The notes under the pieces: model-generated | What the model saw: the letters and a program-made list of their open reading frames with translations, nothing else | Told to the model about the DNA's origin: nothing | Databases searched by the model: none | Shown here: in pieces, positions 1 to 6,647 of the stretch | Layout: every line of letters starts with the position of its first letter | Position numbering within the stretch: the stretch's first letter is position 1 | Made by a program: the position numbers and the translations under genes | Source of the DNA: DATFMP01 sp035266845 | GTDB taxonomy: Bacteria > SAR324 > JACQKK01 | Length of the DNA stretch: 40,821 nt | Reading direction: 5' to 3' | NCBI GenBank assembly: GCA_035266845.1 | Contig: DATFMP010000081.1 | Coordinates: forward strand, 1 to 40,821

Positions 1-232
1 TGCGGTTCACGATCAGGGTCTCCAACTGCGTCTCCGGGCACAGCTCCCGGTGCAGGTTGCGCCGCAACTGCTCGAACTCCGCCCCGTCCTCGTCCGCCAG
101 CACCATGCGGCGGGACGTCAGTCCGTGCTTTGTGGCGTTCCGCGCCGCCTTCGCCTTGCCTTCCTCCGTGCGCGGACCCGTGCTCTTCTTCGCGTTCCTC
201 CGGTTCGCCTCGATCTGCTTGTCCGTGGCCAT
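1..232 (-). CDS. Small basic protein of the IEANRRNAxxSTGPRT family, 3' end beyond window
   Basis: The minus strand is open from an ATG at 232 to the left edge, giving the first 77 residues of a protein whose C-terminus lies outside the window. It begins MATDKQIEANRRNAKKSTGP and continues with PRTEEGKAKAARNATKHGLTS. This Lys/Arg/Asn-rich opening is recurrent in uncharacterised bacterial proteins, often present in several copies per genome; I know of no established function. After about residue 45 it becomes acidic and amphipathic (EDGAEFEQLRRNLHREL). A strong ribosome binding site (AGGGGGAG) lies just upstream of the ATG and fixes the start. A promoter candidate at 367-395 implies a leader of about 130 nt with two hairpins. 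The family assignment by the N-terminal signature is fairly secure. A role in DNA or RNA binding would be only a guess from its charge. Confidence 0.75.
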   Translation of the reverse strand, partial: MATDKQIEANRRNAKKSTGPRTEEGKAKAARNATKHGLTSRRMVLADEDGAEFEQLRRNLHRELCPETQLETLIVNR

Positions 233-680
233 GGCTCCCCCTGGCAATGAGGAAAGGAACAGCAAGCGAGGGGTTTTCACCCCTCGCGCACCCCGTTTGG
301 GTTCGTTTCGCAATTTCCGTGGGAACCGCGCGAAGCGGCGTCCATCAAGGCTTCGCGCGTGGGGCTATTGTACCGCCGAGGCGCTGCGGGTGCAGCGGGA
401 GAGATCGGACAAATTGGGACGGGGAAAGGGGTGGGATTCAGAGGATGGAACGCCTTTTTGCATATTGATTTGATTGAAAGGTCGACAAGTACTAGAAGAA
501 CTAAAATTAGCGGGCAATCCTTGCCTCCAGATTGCGAGGATATACAAACCACGCGGCCGACCCATCATCAGCGACATTCAGGTGCTGTTCGAACTTGATG
601 CGCGTCGCTAGACAACGGCAACGCAGCGGTACGTATTGCGCCGGCTCATGTGCGCCTGATTCCCCGAAAAGGAAAGAGCT
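233..680. other. Gene-free stretch: structured leader, then start of the AT-rich segment
   Basis: No coding region is convincing here. The left half (233-400) belongs to the minus-strand gene ending at the window edge. It holds a 5-bp-stem hairpin at 269-284, a 10-bp inverted repeat at 327-336/350-359 and a promoter candidate at 367-395. The right half, from about 460, becomes visibly AT-richer and runs into the orphan gene at 681, so the compositional boundary of that segment is probably near 450-470. I see no integrase, tRNA remnant or direct repeat marking the boundary, and no plus-strand promoter I would defend. Confidence 0.5.
367..395 (-). promoter_or_regulatory. Sigma70-like promoter for the gene at 1-232
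   Basis: On the minus strand a -35-like CTGCAC (395-390) is separated by 17 bp from a -10-like TACAAT (372-367), which matches the consensus at five of six positions. Transcription would start near 360, immediately before the 10-bp inverted repeat at 327-359. Read by eye only. Confidence 0.4.
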
Positions 681-1631
681 ATGCCTGAAGCCTCCTTCAA
701 GGTCAAATATGATGGCCCAGGGCTCGCAGGCCACGCCATGGACGTCCAGGATTTGGCTCCCGCGCTGCTAGCAATTGGCGATATGTGCAGGGAGGCCAAT
801 CGACTTATCAACGGCAATGACACCACTGTAGATGTGCTCATTGCGGCAGCTCCTGAGCACGGAAGTTTCATCGTCACACTATCAGCAATTCAGACTGTTC
901 TTGACACCGCCCAGCAAATTGTTGGCAATCAATATATTCATACCATTAAGGAGATTCTAGAGTGGTTGGGATTGCTAGGAATCCCCGTCATCCCAGGAGC
1001 CATAGCCACAACGATTGGCTATCTAAGAGTCAAGAATGGACGCCCTGTTGAGTCTGTTACCAAGCCCGACGATGCCGATAATCGGGGTCGGTTAAGTGTT
1101 CAATTCCGGGGGGATGGCAATGCGGTAACTGTGAATCAAAATGCTTATTTTCTTGGGGAAAATGGAGCCATCGCTGGTTCAGTAGGCAAAGTTTTTGAGC
1201 CAGTGCAGCGTCCTCGTATAGATAACGTGCAATTCGGAAGTGAACGAGATGAGTGGGAAGTGTACGGAAAGGACGACGCAGAGAGAGTCGTTAAATCGTC
1301 GAATCCAGATATGCCACTGGATGAGCCGACCGTTAATGTTATGGAGACCTGGTTACGAATCTATGCTCCAAAATACGATGCCAAGGCTGAAACTTGGTGG
1401 TTTTTGTGGATGGGAACCAGAATCACGGCAGACATTACGCTGACCTCACTGGCTCAGGACAGCTTGGAAGCCGGTGGCGTCCCTGTTGGCACCGCCTACA
1501 GAGTCAAGCTCCAAATCAGAGAGCGAGGCCCAAATCAAAGGGCAGATTATAAAGTGCTTGAGGTGCTTGAGACTCGCGCTGGGCGGGCAAACGAGCAGAC
1601 GCAAATAGAAATCGATGATGATTCCAATTAG
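681..1631 (+). CDS. AT-rich orphan protein of unknown function, 316 aa
   Basis: A complete frame encodes 316 residues. A purine-rich GGAAAG ribosome binding site lies about 5 nt before the ATG. The N-terminus (FKVKYDGPGLAGHAMDVQDL, then APALLAIGDMCREANRLING) resembles uncharacterised proteins scattered in unrelated bacteria. A hydrophobic stretch around residues 85-115 (ILEWLGLLGIPVIPGAIATT) could be one membrane segment or a buried helix. The C-terminal half is soluble-looking, with a Trp-rich patch (ETWWFLWMG) and an acidic tail (EIDDDSN). Codon use is far less G/C-biased than in every neighbour, which suggests recent transfer. It is flanked by repeats rather than by a functional partner. 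I do not recognise a catalytic motif and give no function. Accessory or defence genes often look like this, but nothing here shows that role. Confidence 0.8.
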   Translation: MPEASFKVKYDGPGLAGHAMDVQDLAPALLAIGDMCREANRLINGNDTTVDVLIAAAPEHGSFIVTLSAIQTVLDTAQQIVGNQYIHTIKEILEWLGLLGIPVIPGAIATTIGYLRVKNGRPVESVTKPDDADNRGRLSVQFRGDGNAVTVNQNAYFLGENGAIAGSVGKVFEPVQRPRIDNVQFGSERDEWEVYGKDDAERVVKSSNPDMPLDEPTVNVMETWLRIYAPKYDAKAETWWFLWMGTRITADITLTSLAQDSLEAGGVPVGTAYRVKLQIRERGPNQRADYKVLEVLETRAGRANEQTQIEIDDDSN

Positions 1632-1641
1632 GCCGCGAGCC

Positions 1642-1664
1642 TTGAGGACAACAACTTGTCTCAA
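1642..1664 (+). terminator. Hairpin after the orphan gene
   Basis: TTGAGGACAA and TTGTCTCAA form a 9-bp stem with one bulged G around a CAAC loop, 10 nt after the stop codon at 1631. There is no T-run, so intrinsic termination is possible but not certain. Confidence 0.4.
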
Positions 1665-1707
1665 TAGCGATCGCTCATAACGCGCGAAATCGCATGGCCT
1701 GCCCAGG

Positions 1708-1857
1708 CAACCTCATCCCCCAACCCCTTCTCCGCAAACGGAGAAGGGGAGCCGGCCGCACCTTCCTGCCTGGCCGCTGCCAATGCGAACGCTTCGCCCC
1801 TCTCCGTTTGCGAAGGGGGGCAGCCCGGCCCCTGCCGGGCGGGGTGAGGTTCCGAGC
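1708..1857. repeat. Interspersed palindromic repeat, family A, copy 1
   Basis: The unit begins ACCTCATCCCCCAACCCC and ends GGGGTGAGGTTCC, so its ends are inverted copies of each other. Inside are stem-loops, CTCCGCAAACGGAG near the left end and GGGCAGCCCGGCCCCTGCC toward the right. Related halves recur at 3524-3596, 3604-3680 and 3709-3775. Units of this type are common intergenic palindromes in GC-rich bacteria. No open frame is needed to explain it. Confidence 0.7.
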
Positions 1858-1868
1858 GGACCGGCAGC

Positions 1869-2573
1869 CTACGCAAGCTGCACCGCGTTCACGCCCTTGA
1901 ACAGCAGCCACAGTCCGATGGTGAGCTCGAAGAGCGCACCGGCCGAATACAGCACGCTTTCCAGCACGGCGGGATGCTCGGGCAGGACGATGCTCACGAA
2001 CGCGAGCACCAGCATGGACAGGTAGGAGAACACGCCCCAGGCTGCCAGCCACCGGGGGATGGAGCGCGACACGAAGAACAGATAGCAGTAGAGACTCCCG
2101 CCCACCCCGACGAACACCAGCACGATGTCCAGCGCGGCCGCACGCACGTCTACGAACATCCCGACCAGCGCATGCAGCGCTTCCGGCCCGAGGGCGCTGG
2201 ATGCGCCCCCGCTCGCCAGCAGCAGAATGATGAAGCTGAGCAGCACGGTCGCTCCCCCCAGAATCGCCTCGGCCGAGCGGAAGAGCAGGGCCAGCAGGGC
2301 CAGTTCCGCGCTGACCGTCCGCAGGATCAGGTACAGCGCCAGGGAGAGGACGAGAACGCCCGCGTACATGGCCAGCATGCTGGCGATGCCCGCACGGAAC
2401 AGCAGGCCGTGGGCGATGATGTTGTCGGTCGTGGCGGCGTTGTTGCCGCCGACGATGAGCCTGGAATCCACCAGGCTCACGCTAAGCATGGCGATGACGA
2501 TGATCAGGATGTAGGCGAGCCCGGCCACTCTCGCATTCAGGCGCAATGAAGCTTCGCTGGGTCGGTTCTTCAT
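1869..2573 (-). CDS. DUF4386 family membrane protein
   Basis: This 234-residue integral membrane protein starts at an ATG preceded by GGAGG. The opening (RLNARVAGLAYILIIVIAML) is the usual start of DUF4386 proteins: a short polar tail, then a first helix with an Arg-x-x-Gly-x-x-Tyr pattern. About six hydrophobic segments follow, at roughly residues 15-36, 58-82, 88-118, 135-165, 170-195 and 200-228. Length and topology fit the family. Its function is not established; such genes often stand alone or beside regulators in soil bacteria. Here it stands alone on the minus strand, with a repeat at its 3' end and a divergent DUF1801 gene upstream. Family assignment is good, role unknown. Confidence 0.85.
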   Translation of the reverse strand: MKNRPSEASLRLNARVAGLAYILIIVIAMLSVSLVDSRLIVGGNNAATTDNIIAHGLLFRAGIASMLAMYAGVLVLSLALYLILRTVSAELALLALLFRSAEAILGGATVLLSFIILLLASGGASSALGPEALHALVGMFVDVRAAALDIVLVFVGVGGSLYCYLFFVSRSIPRWLAAWGVFSYLSMLVLAFVSIVLPEHPAVLESVLYSAGALFELTIGLWLLFKGVNAVQLA

Positions 2574-2770
2574 CTCGTTTCCTCCGCTGGGTCACGGTGG
2601 CTGCCTTCGGGCGTCGTCTCAAGGTTGCTGGAGCGGGATGGGCGGGCGCGCGGTGCGGCTGCCGCTCGAACGCCGGGAGCGCTGCCCGGCAAGGGGGTCC
2701 TTCAATTGAACCAGATAATCCCAGACGGGAGAAGGCGCGCAGTCCCGGCAGCCGCGCAAGCGGGCCCCCC

Positions 2771-2806
2771 ATCTGCGCCATCTGTGAAATCTGCGAAATC
2801 TGCGGA
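2771..2806. repeat. Four 9-bp tandem units ATCTGCGNN
   Basis: The units read ATCTGCGCC, ATCTGTGAA, ATCTGCGAA and ATCTGCGGA. The related module at 3829-3855 has three units, lacking one of the two middle ones. A copy-number difference between otherwise matching modules suggests slippage. Confidence 0.85.
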
Positions 2807-2820
2807 TGTGCTGTCCCCCT

Positions 2821-2850
2821 TTGCACCCGCCCACGGGCCCTTGGTAGACT
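2821..2850 (+). promoter_or_regulatory. Promoter of module D1, upstream of DUF1801
   Basis: TTGCAC (2821-2826) is followed by 18 bp and TAGACT (2845-2850), with TGG directly before the -10 as in extended -10 promoters. The same arrangement with the same spacing recurs at 3873-3902, and the 21 bases from 2841 are identical to those from 3893. Duplication with conserved spacing supports function. Confidence 0.55.
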
Positions 2851-2954
2851 GGCGCGACCCCCGGCCCGCGGCGCGCCGTGAAGGATGACGGCAGCCGGGC
2901 CGCCGCCCGCCGCGGCTGCGTGGTCGCAGCCCCCGCCGTCCTGGAGTGAACACC

Positions 2955-3467
2955 ATGGCCGACAAGACACCCACGAAGCCCGCCAAGGCCACGAAGAAGG
3001 CCGCCCCCAAGCGGGTCGCCGCGAAGGCGGCCCGACCGCGCAAGGCGGCCGCCGAGCCGTCGGACCCGGTGCGCGCCGCAGAGCGGATCGACCGGATGAT
3101 CGCGGACATCTGCGATTGGCGAGGCGAGCGGCTGGCCGAGATCCGCCGGCTCATCCACGAGGCCGACCCCGAGGTGGTCGAGGAATGGAAGTGGATGGGC
3201 ACCCCCGTCTGGTCGCACGCCGGGATGTACGCCAACGCCAACGCCTTCAAGGACAAGGTGAAGCTCACCTTCCACCACGGCGCCCAGCTTGCCGATCCCA
3301 GGAAGCTCTTCAACGCGGGCCTGAACGGCAACAAGTGGCGGGCGATCGACCTGCGCGAGGGCGACAGGATCGACAAGACCGCGCTCAAGGCGCTGCTGCG
3401 AGAGGCGGTGGCCTACAACACCACGCACTCGGTGCCCAAGAGCAAAGGCTCCACCGCATTCCGGTAG
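2955..3467 (+). CDS. DUF1801 domain protein with lysine/alanine-rich N-terminal tail
   Basis: The ATG at 2955 is chosen over a GTG at 2946 because GGAG lies 8 nt upstream of it. The protein has 170 residues. Residues 1 to about 35 are almost only Ala, Lys, Pro, Arg and Thr (TPTKPAKATKKAAPKRVAAK), like bacterial histone-H1-type tails. The rest is a DUF1801 (YdhG-like) domain, recognised by EEWKWMGTPVWSHAGMYANA, KVKLTFHHGAQL and NKWRAIDLREGD. The fold is related to the frataxin-like/YdhG group. Biochemical activity is unknown, although these genes often accompany SRPBCC, YCII and VOC genes such as those at 17.4-20.7 kb. The basic tail suggests nucleic acid contact, which is inference. Confidence 0.88.
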   Translation: MADKTPTKPAKATKKAAPKRVAAKAARPRKAAAEPSDPVRAAERIDRMIADICDWRGERLAEIRRLIHEADPEVVEEWKWMGTPVWSHAGMYANANAFKDKVKLTFHHGAQLADPRKLFNAGLNGNKWRAIDLREGDRIDKTALKALLREAVAYNTTHSVPKSKGSTAFR

Positions 3468-3475
3468 GGAGCCCG

Positions 3476-3589
3476 ATGACCGGCAAGCCGACGAAGCAAG
3501 CCGCCGCCCAGCGGCTCCGCCCTTGGGCGGGCGCTTCGCCCCTCTCCGTTTGCGGAGAGGGGCAGCCCGGCCCCTGCCGGGCGGGGTGA
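3476..3589 (+). pseudogene. Possible truncated gene start running into a repeat
   Basis: An ATG at 3476 follows GGGAG by 5 nt and lies 8 bp after the DUF1801 stop. It encodes MTGKPTKQAAAQRLRP, then the frame enters the family A repeat at about 3524 and stops at 3589. This looks like the beginning of a second cistron whose remainder was replaced by repeats. A fortuitous short frame is equally possible. Confidence 0.25.
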
Positions 3590-3828
3590 GGTTCCAAGCG
3601 GCCACCTCATCCCCCAACCCCTTCCCTTCGGCTAGGCTCAGGACAGGCCCCGCTGGGCAGGGAAGGGGAGCAGGCCGTGCCGGCTTGGCCGGACAGACGA
3701 CCACACGAGCCGTTCCCCTCTCCGTGTACGGGGAGGGGTGGCCCGCGCCAGCGGGACGGGGTGGGGTGCCGGGCGGGCATCTACGGCCCGCTGGTACCGG
3801 GACAGCCGGGCGGGGTGAGGTGCCCCCT

Positions 3829-3855
3829 ATCTGCGCCATCTGCGAAATCTGCGGA
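3829..3855. repeat. Three 9-bp tandem units ATCTGCGNN
   Basis: ATCTGCGCC, ATCTGCGAA and ATCTGCGGA occur in the same relation to the downstream promoter as the four units at 2771-2806. Confidence 0.85.
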
Positions 3856-3872
3856 TGCCCCCGTCCCCCCCT

Positions 3873-3902
3873 TTGCGCCCGCACACGGCCCCTTGGTAGA
3901 CT
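3873..3902 (+). promoter_or_regulatory. Promoter of module D2, upstream of the molybdo-hydroxylase large subunit
   Basis: TTGCGC (3873-3878), an 18-bp spacer and TAGACT (3897-3902) preceded by TGG mirror the promoter at 2821-2850. The start point would fall near 3909, giving a leader of about 20 nt that includes GAGG before the ATG at 3930. Confidence 0.55.
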
Positions 3903-3929
3903 GGCGCGACCCCCAGCCCGAGGCGCGCC

Positions 3930-6215
3930 ATGAAAGAGGTCAAGATCGACTACCCGGCCTTCAAGACCGTGGGGCAGTCCCTGCCGCGCATTGATGCGGC
4001 GGGGCGGCTCACGGGCGAGGCCCGGTTCGCGGAGGATCTGCGGCCGGCGGGGCCGCTGCTGCACGGCAAGGTGCTGCGCTCGCCCCACGCCCACGCGCGC
4101 GTGCGGCGGCTGGACGTGTCCCGCGCGGCGGCGCTGCCGGGCGTGCGCGCCGTGATGACGGCGGACGACCTGCCCCGCGTGCGCTTCGGCAAGTACCTCA
4201 AGGACGAGCGCTACATGGCGGCGGAGGGCGACACGGTGCTGTTTGTGGGCGACCGCGTGGCGGCCGTGGCGGCGGATACGCCGGAGATCGCCGCGGAGGC
4301 CCTGGCGCTGATCGCGGTGGACTACGAGCCGCTGGAGCCCCTGATGGACGCCCTGGCCGCGCTGGAGCCGGGCGCGCCCGTGCTGCACCCGGAGCTGGCC
4401 AGGTACCCCGTGGTGGCCATGGCCAAGCCCGTCGGGGGCAACTGCTGCTCGGAGAACGTGCTGCAGCGGGGCGATCCGGACGCGGCCTTCGCCCAGGCGC
4501 ACCGGGTGTTCGAGCACACCTACACCACGGAGATGATCCACCAGGCGTACATCGAGCCCCACGCCGTGCTGGCGGCCTTCGATCCGGACGAGACCTACAC
4601 CGTGTGGGCCCCCACGCAGAGCACCTTCGGCCTGCGCAACATGGTGGCGGAGGTGCTGGGCGTCTCGCAGAACCGCGTGCGGCTGGTGGGCGCGGAGGTG
4701 GGCGGGGCCTTCGGCGGCAAGATCTCGCTGATGGACGAGGCCGCCGCGGCCTGCCTGGCGCGCAAGGCGGGCCGCCCCGTGCGCATCGTCATGACGCGCC
4801 ACGAGGACTTCCTCTGCGGCGAGCCCCGCAGCGGCTTCCACCTCACCGTCAAGACGGGCGTGACCGAGGACATGCGCCTGCTGGCCCGCACGATGGAGAT
4901 CGTGCTGGACAGCGGGGCCTTCGCCCGCGCGGGCGTCCTCATGTCCGCCTCGGTGCCCACCTTTGCCGAGGGGCCCTACGCCATCGAGCACCTGCGCGTC
5001 CATTCGCGCTGCATGTACACCAACAAGGCCGGCTCGGCCTCCATGCGCGCCCCCGGCGGCCCGCAGACGAACTTCGCCATCGAATCGGAGATGGAGCGCA
5101 TCGCCGCGGAGATGGGCTGGGACGCCATCGCCTTCCGCCGCCGCAACGCCATGCCGCCGGGGCACCACAACCTGGCCGGCGTGGCGCTGCACGACGTGAA
5201 CGTGATCGAAACCCTGGACGCCGCCCTGGAGCTGGCCGGCTACGACCCGGCCCACGTGCGGCCCGGGCCCTACCGCGGCCGGGGCATCGCCCTGGGCAAC
5301 TGGAACGTGGGCGGCATGCCCTCGGGCGCCGTGCTGAAGATGAACGACGACGGCTCGGCCAGCATCCTCACCGGCGTAGTGGACCTCACCGGCGTGCACA
5401 CCGCCATCGCCCAGATCGCCGCCGAGGCGCTGGACCTGCCCCTGGAGCGCGTCACCATCCGCACGCTGGATACCGAGAGCGCCCCGCACTCCACCATCTC
5501 CGCCGGCAGCCAGGCCCTCAAGAGCATGGGCGGCGCCGTGCTCAAGGCCGCCGGGCACGTCAAGGCCCAGCTCTTCGAGGAGGCCGTGGAGGCGCTGGAT
5601 GTGGGCCCGGACCGCATGGAGCTGGCCGAGGGCCACGTGCGCGTGCAGGCCGAGCCTGCGCGCGCGGTGGCGGTCACGGCCCTGCTGGCCAAGGCCATGG
5701 CCCGCAGCGGGCCCATCGTGGGCTACGGCTCCACGGGCAACTTCAGCCGCCTGCCCAGCTTCGCCTGCCAGGTGGCGGACGTGGAGGTGGACCCGGACAC
5801 AGGCGCCGTCAAGCTGCTGCGCTACGTGGCCGCGCAGGACTGCGGCATCGCCATCAACCCCGTCGCCGCGGACGGCCAGGTGCAGGGCGGCGCCGCCCAG
5901 GGCATCGGCATGGCGCTCACCGAGGGCCTGCGCTACGACGCCGCCGGCCGGCCGGTCACCGCGGGCTTCCTGGACTACAAGATCCCCAGCGCGCTGGACC
6001 TGCCGCCCATCGAGACGGTGCTGGTGGAAAAGCCCGCGGTGGACGGCCCCTTCGGCGCCAAGGGCATCGGCGAGCCGCCCGTGGTGCCCGGCCCGGCAGC
6101 CATCGCCAATGCCATCGCCAACGCCGTGGGCGTGCGCATCACCTCGCTGCCCATCACGCCGGAGAAGATCCGCGCCGCCCTCCGCGCCAAGGCCACCCAG
6201 GCCGCCGCGGATTAG
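3930..6215 (+). CDS. Xanthine dehydrogenase-family molybdopterin-binding (large) subunit
   Basis: This 761-residue protein is the Mo-pterin cytosine dinucleotide-binding subunit of a three-subunit molybdenum hydroxylase. Residues about 12-130 form the a/b hammerhead domain (GEARFAEDLRPAGPLLHGKV). Conserved Moco-domain motifs follow: GGAFGGKISLMDE near 255, SMRAPGGPQ near 375 and AQDCGIAINP near 635. The catalytic Glu of GAKGIGEPP is Glu715. The loop before APGGPQ lacks the Cys signature of form I CO dehydrogenase, so a CO-oxidising role is unlikely. Substrate is undetermined; purines, aldehydes and aromatic CoA esters are all oxidised or reduced by relatives. The partner FAD and 2Fe-2S subunits are not adjacent; the only candidates in the window are at 14882-16242 on the other strand. 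The promoter is the duplicated module at 3873-3902. No cofactor-maturation gene is adjacent. Confidence 0.93.
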   Translation: MKEVKIDYPAFKTVGQSLPRIDAAGRLTGEARFAEDLRPAGPLLHGKVLRSPHAHARVRRLDVSRAAALPGVRAVMTADDLPRVRFGKYLKDERYMAAEGDTVLFVGDRVAAVAADTPEIAAEALALIAVDYEPLEPLMDALAALEPGAPVLHPELARYPVVAMAKPVGGNCCSENVLQRGDPDAAFAQAHRVFEHTYTTEMIHQAYIEPHAVLAAFDPDETYTVWAPTQSTFGLRNMVAEVLGVSQNRVRLVGAEVGGAFGGKISLMDEAAAACLARKAGRPVRIVMTRHEDFLCGEPRSGFHLTVKTGVTEDMRLLARTMEIVLDSGAFARAGVLMSASVPTFAEGPYAIEHLRVHSRCMYTNKAGSASMRAPGGPQTNFAIESEMERIAAEMGWDAIAFRRRNAMPPGHHNLAGVALHDVNVIETLDAALELAGYDPAHVRPGPYRGRGIALGNWNVGGMPSGAVLKMNDDGSASILTGVVDLTGVHTAIAQIAAEALDLPLERVTIRTLDTESAPHSTISAGSQALKSMGGAVLKAAGHVKAQLFEEAVEALDVGPDRMELAEGHVRVQAEPARAVAVTALLAKAMARSGPIVGYGSTGNFSRLPSFACQVADVEVDPDTGAVKLLRYVAAQDCGIAINPVAADGQVQGGAAQGIGMALTEGLRYDAAGRPVTAGFLDYKIPSALDLPPIETVLVEKPAVDGPFGAKGIGEPPVVPGPAAIANAIANAVGVRITSLPITPEKIRAALRAKATQAAAD

Positions 6216-6273
6216 CTCGCTGGTGAAGACAACCGGCGGCAAGGGAGCCGGCCCCCTCGCGCACCCCTTTCGG

Positions 6274-6304
6274 GTTTTCACGGCTGTTTCACAGCCGTGA
6301 AAAC
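6274..6304 (+). terminator. Perfect 13-bp stem hairpin after the hydroxylase gene
   Basis: GTTTTCACGGCTG (6274-6286) and CAGCCGTGAAAAC (6292-6304) are exact inverted copies around a 5-nt loop, 58 bp after the stop. It is the best-preserved stem of the family B elements in this window. No long T-run follows, so termination is plausible rather than proven. Confidence 0.5.
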
Positions 6305-6326
6305 CTGGGTCCAAGTGGGGTGCAGG

Positions 6327-6369
6327 GGGCAACGCTCCCTGCCGGGGGTTTGGGGGCAGCGCCCCCGAA
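6327..6369. repeat. Family B hairpin pair, copy 1
   Basis: GCAGGGGGC/GCTCCCTGC forms a 9-bp stem with one G-T pair around AAC. It is followed by GGGGGC (6352-6357), loop AGC and GCCCCC (6361-6366). The pair recurs nearly unchanged at 14620-14666 and 14812-14853, and as a variant at 13165-13217 and 31509-31554. Confidence 0.8.
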
Positions 6370-6647
6370 TACTACCACCCTGTTTGCCTCAGACGTTCAG
6401 AGGGGTCAGCAGGGCCAGCACTCACCGCGTCCCCGCCTTTGTCATGCCGAGGCCAGCCCCGCGGGCCGAAGCATCTGCTTGTGCGCCGGCACAGCAGATT
6501 CCCCGCTGCGCCCGGAACGACACCCGGCGCTGTGAAGCAGCCGTTCCCGGCCACCCATGTTCATCCGGGCGCATCTGTGCTTCCCTGGCGGAGGGAGTTC
6601 TGCGCTTCCCGGTAGTCCTGGCCGTTCATCTGTGGTTTCTATAGGGC

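Larger units (their letters stand above)
2574..2954. other. Divergent intergenic region with promoter module D1
   Basis: This spacer separates the DUF4386 gene (minus) from the DUF1801 gene (plus). It contains four tandem 9-bp units of the form ATCTGCGNN (2771-2806), then a promoter (2821-2850). From the promoter to about 2880 the sequence nearly duplicates the region before the molybdo-hydroxylase gene. A 23-codon open frame starting at GTG 2878 ends at 2949, just before the DUF1801 start. It aligns with the position of the hydroxylase start codon in the other copy, so it may be a relic or a leader. The left part (2574-2760) shows no recognised structure. Confidence 0.6.
3468..3929. repeat. 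Repeat-filled spacer: family A copies and promoter module D2
   Basis: Three family A segments follow one another: 3524-3596 (ends GGGGTGAGGTTCC), 3604-3680 (starts ACCTCATCCCCCAACCCC) and 3709-3775 (CCCCTCTCCGTGTACGGGGA hairpin). Module D2 follows from about 3822 with three ATCTGCGNN units and a promoter. A short frame at 3476-3589 with a good ribosome binding site runs into the first repeat. No other gene is visible. Confidence 0.65.
6216..6647. repeat. Repeat-filled spacer: family B element and family C element
   Basis: A family B element (about 6225-6369) begins 10 bp after the hydroxylase stop and contains three strong hairpins. A family C-like element (about 6438-6525) carries GTCATGCCGAG and, inverted to it, CCGCTGCGCCCGGAACGAC. 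The remaining 120 bp up to the glycosyltransferase start shows nothing recognisable, and no confident promoter was found. Confidence 0.65.

Noticed and set aside
463..480. TTGATTTGATTGAA as a second FNR-type box
   Set aside because: The right half does not match TCAA at the required spacing, and the region is generally AT-rich.
1667..1674. GCGATCGC octamer like the cyanobacterial HIP1 repeat
   Set aside because: One occurrence was noticed, which is expected by chance in GC-rich DNA. It gives no taxonomic signal.
2878..2949. 23-codon frame before DUF1801 as a real leader peptide gene
   Set aside because: It starts at a GTG without a ribosome binding site and has no distinctive residues. It is kept only as part of the duplicated-module observation.
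3930..6215. Carbon monoxide dehydrogenase large subunit (coxL form I)
   Set aside because: The active-site Cys loop typical of form I is not present; SMRAPGGPQ is seen instead. A general xanthine-dehydrogenase-family call is safer.
2619..6332. A very long open frame on the minus strand opposite the DUF1801 and hydroxylase genes
   Set aside because: It covers genes with clear motifs on the other strand and has His/Gly/Arg-rich low-complexity translation. In GC-rich DNA stop codons are rare in antisense frames, so length alone means little.
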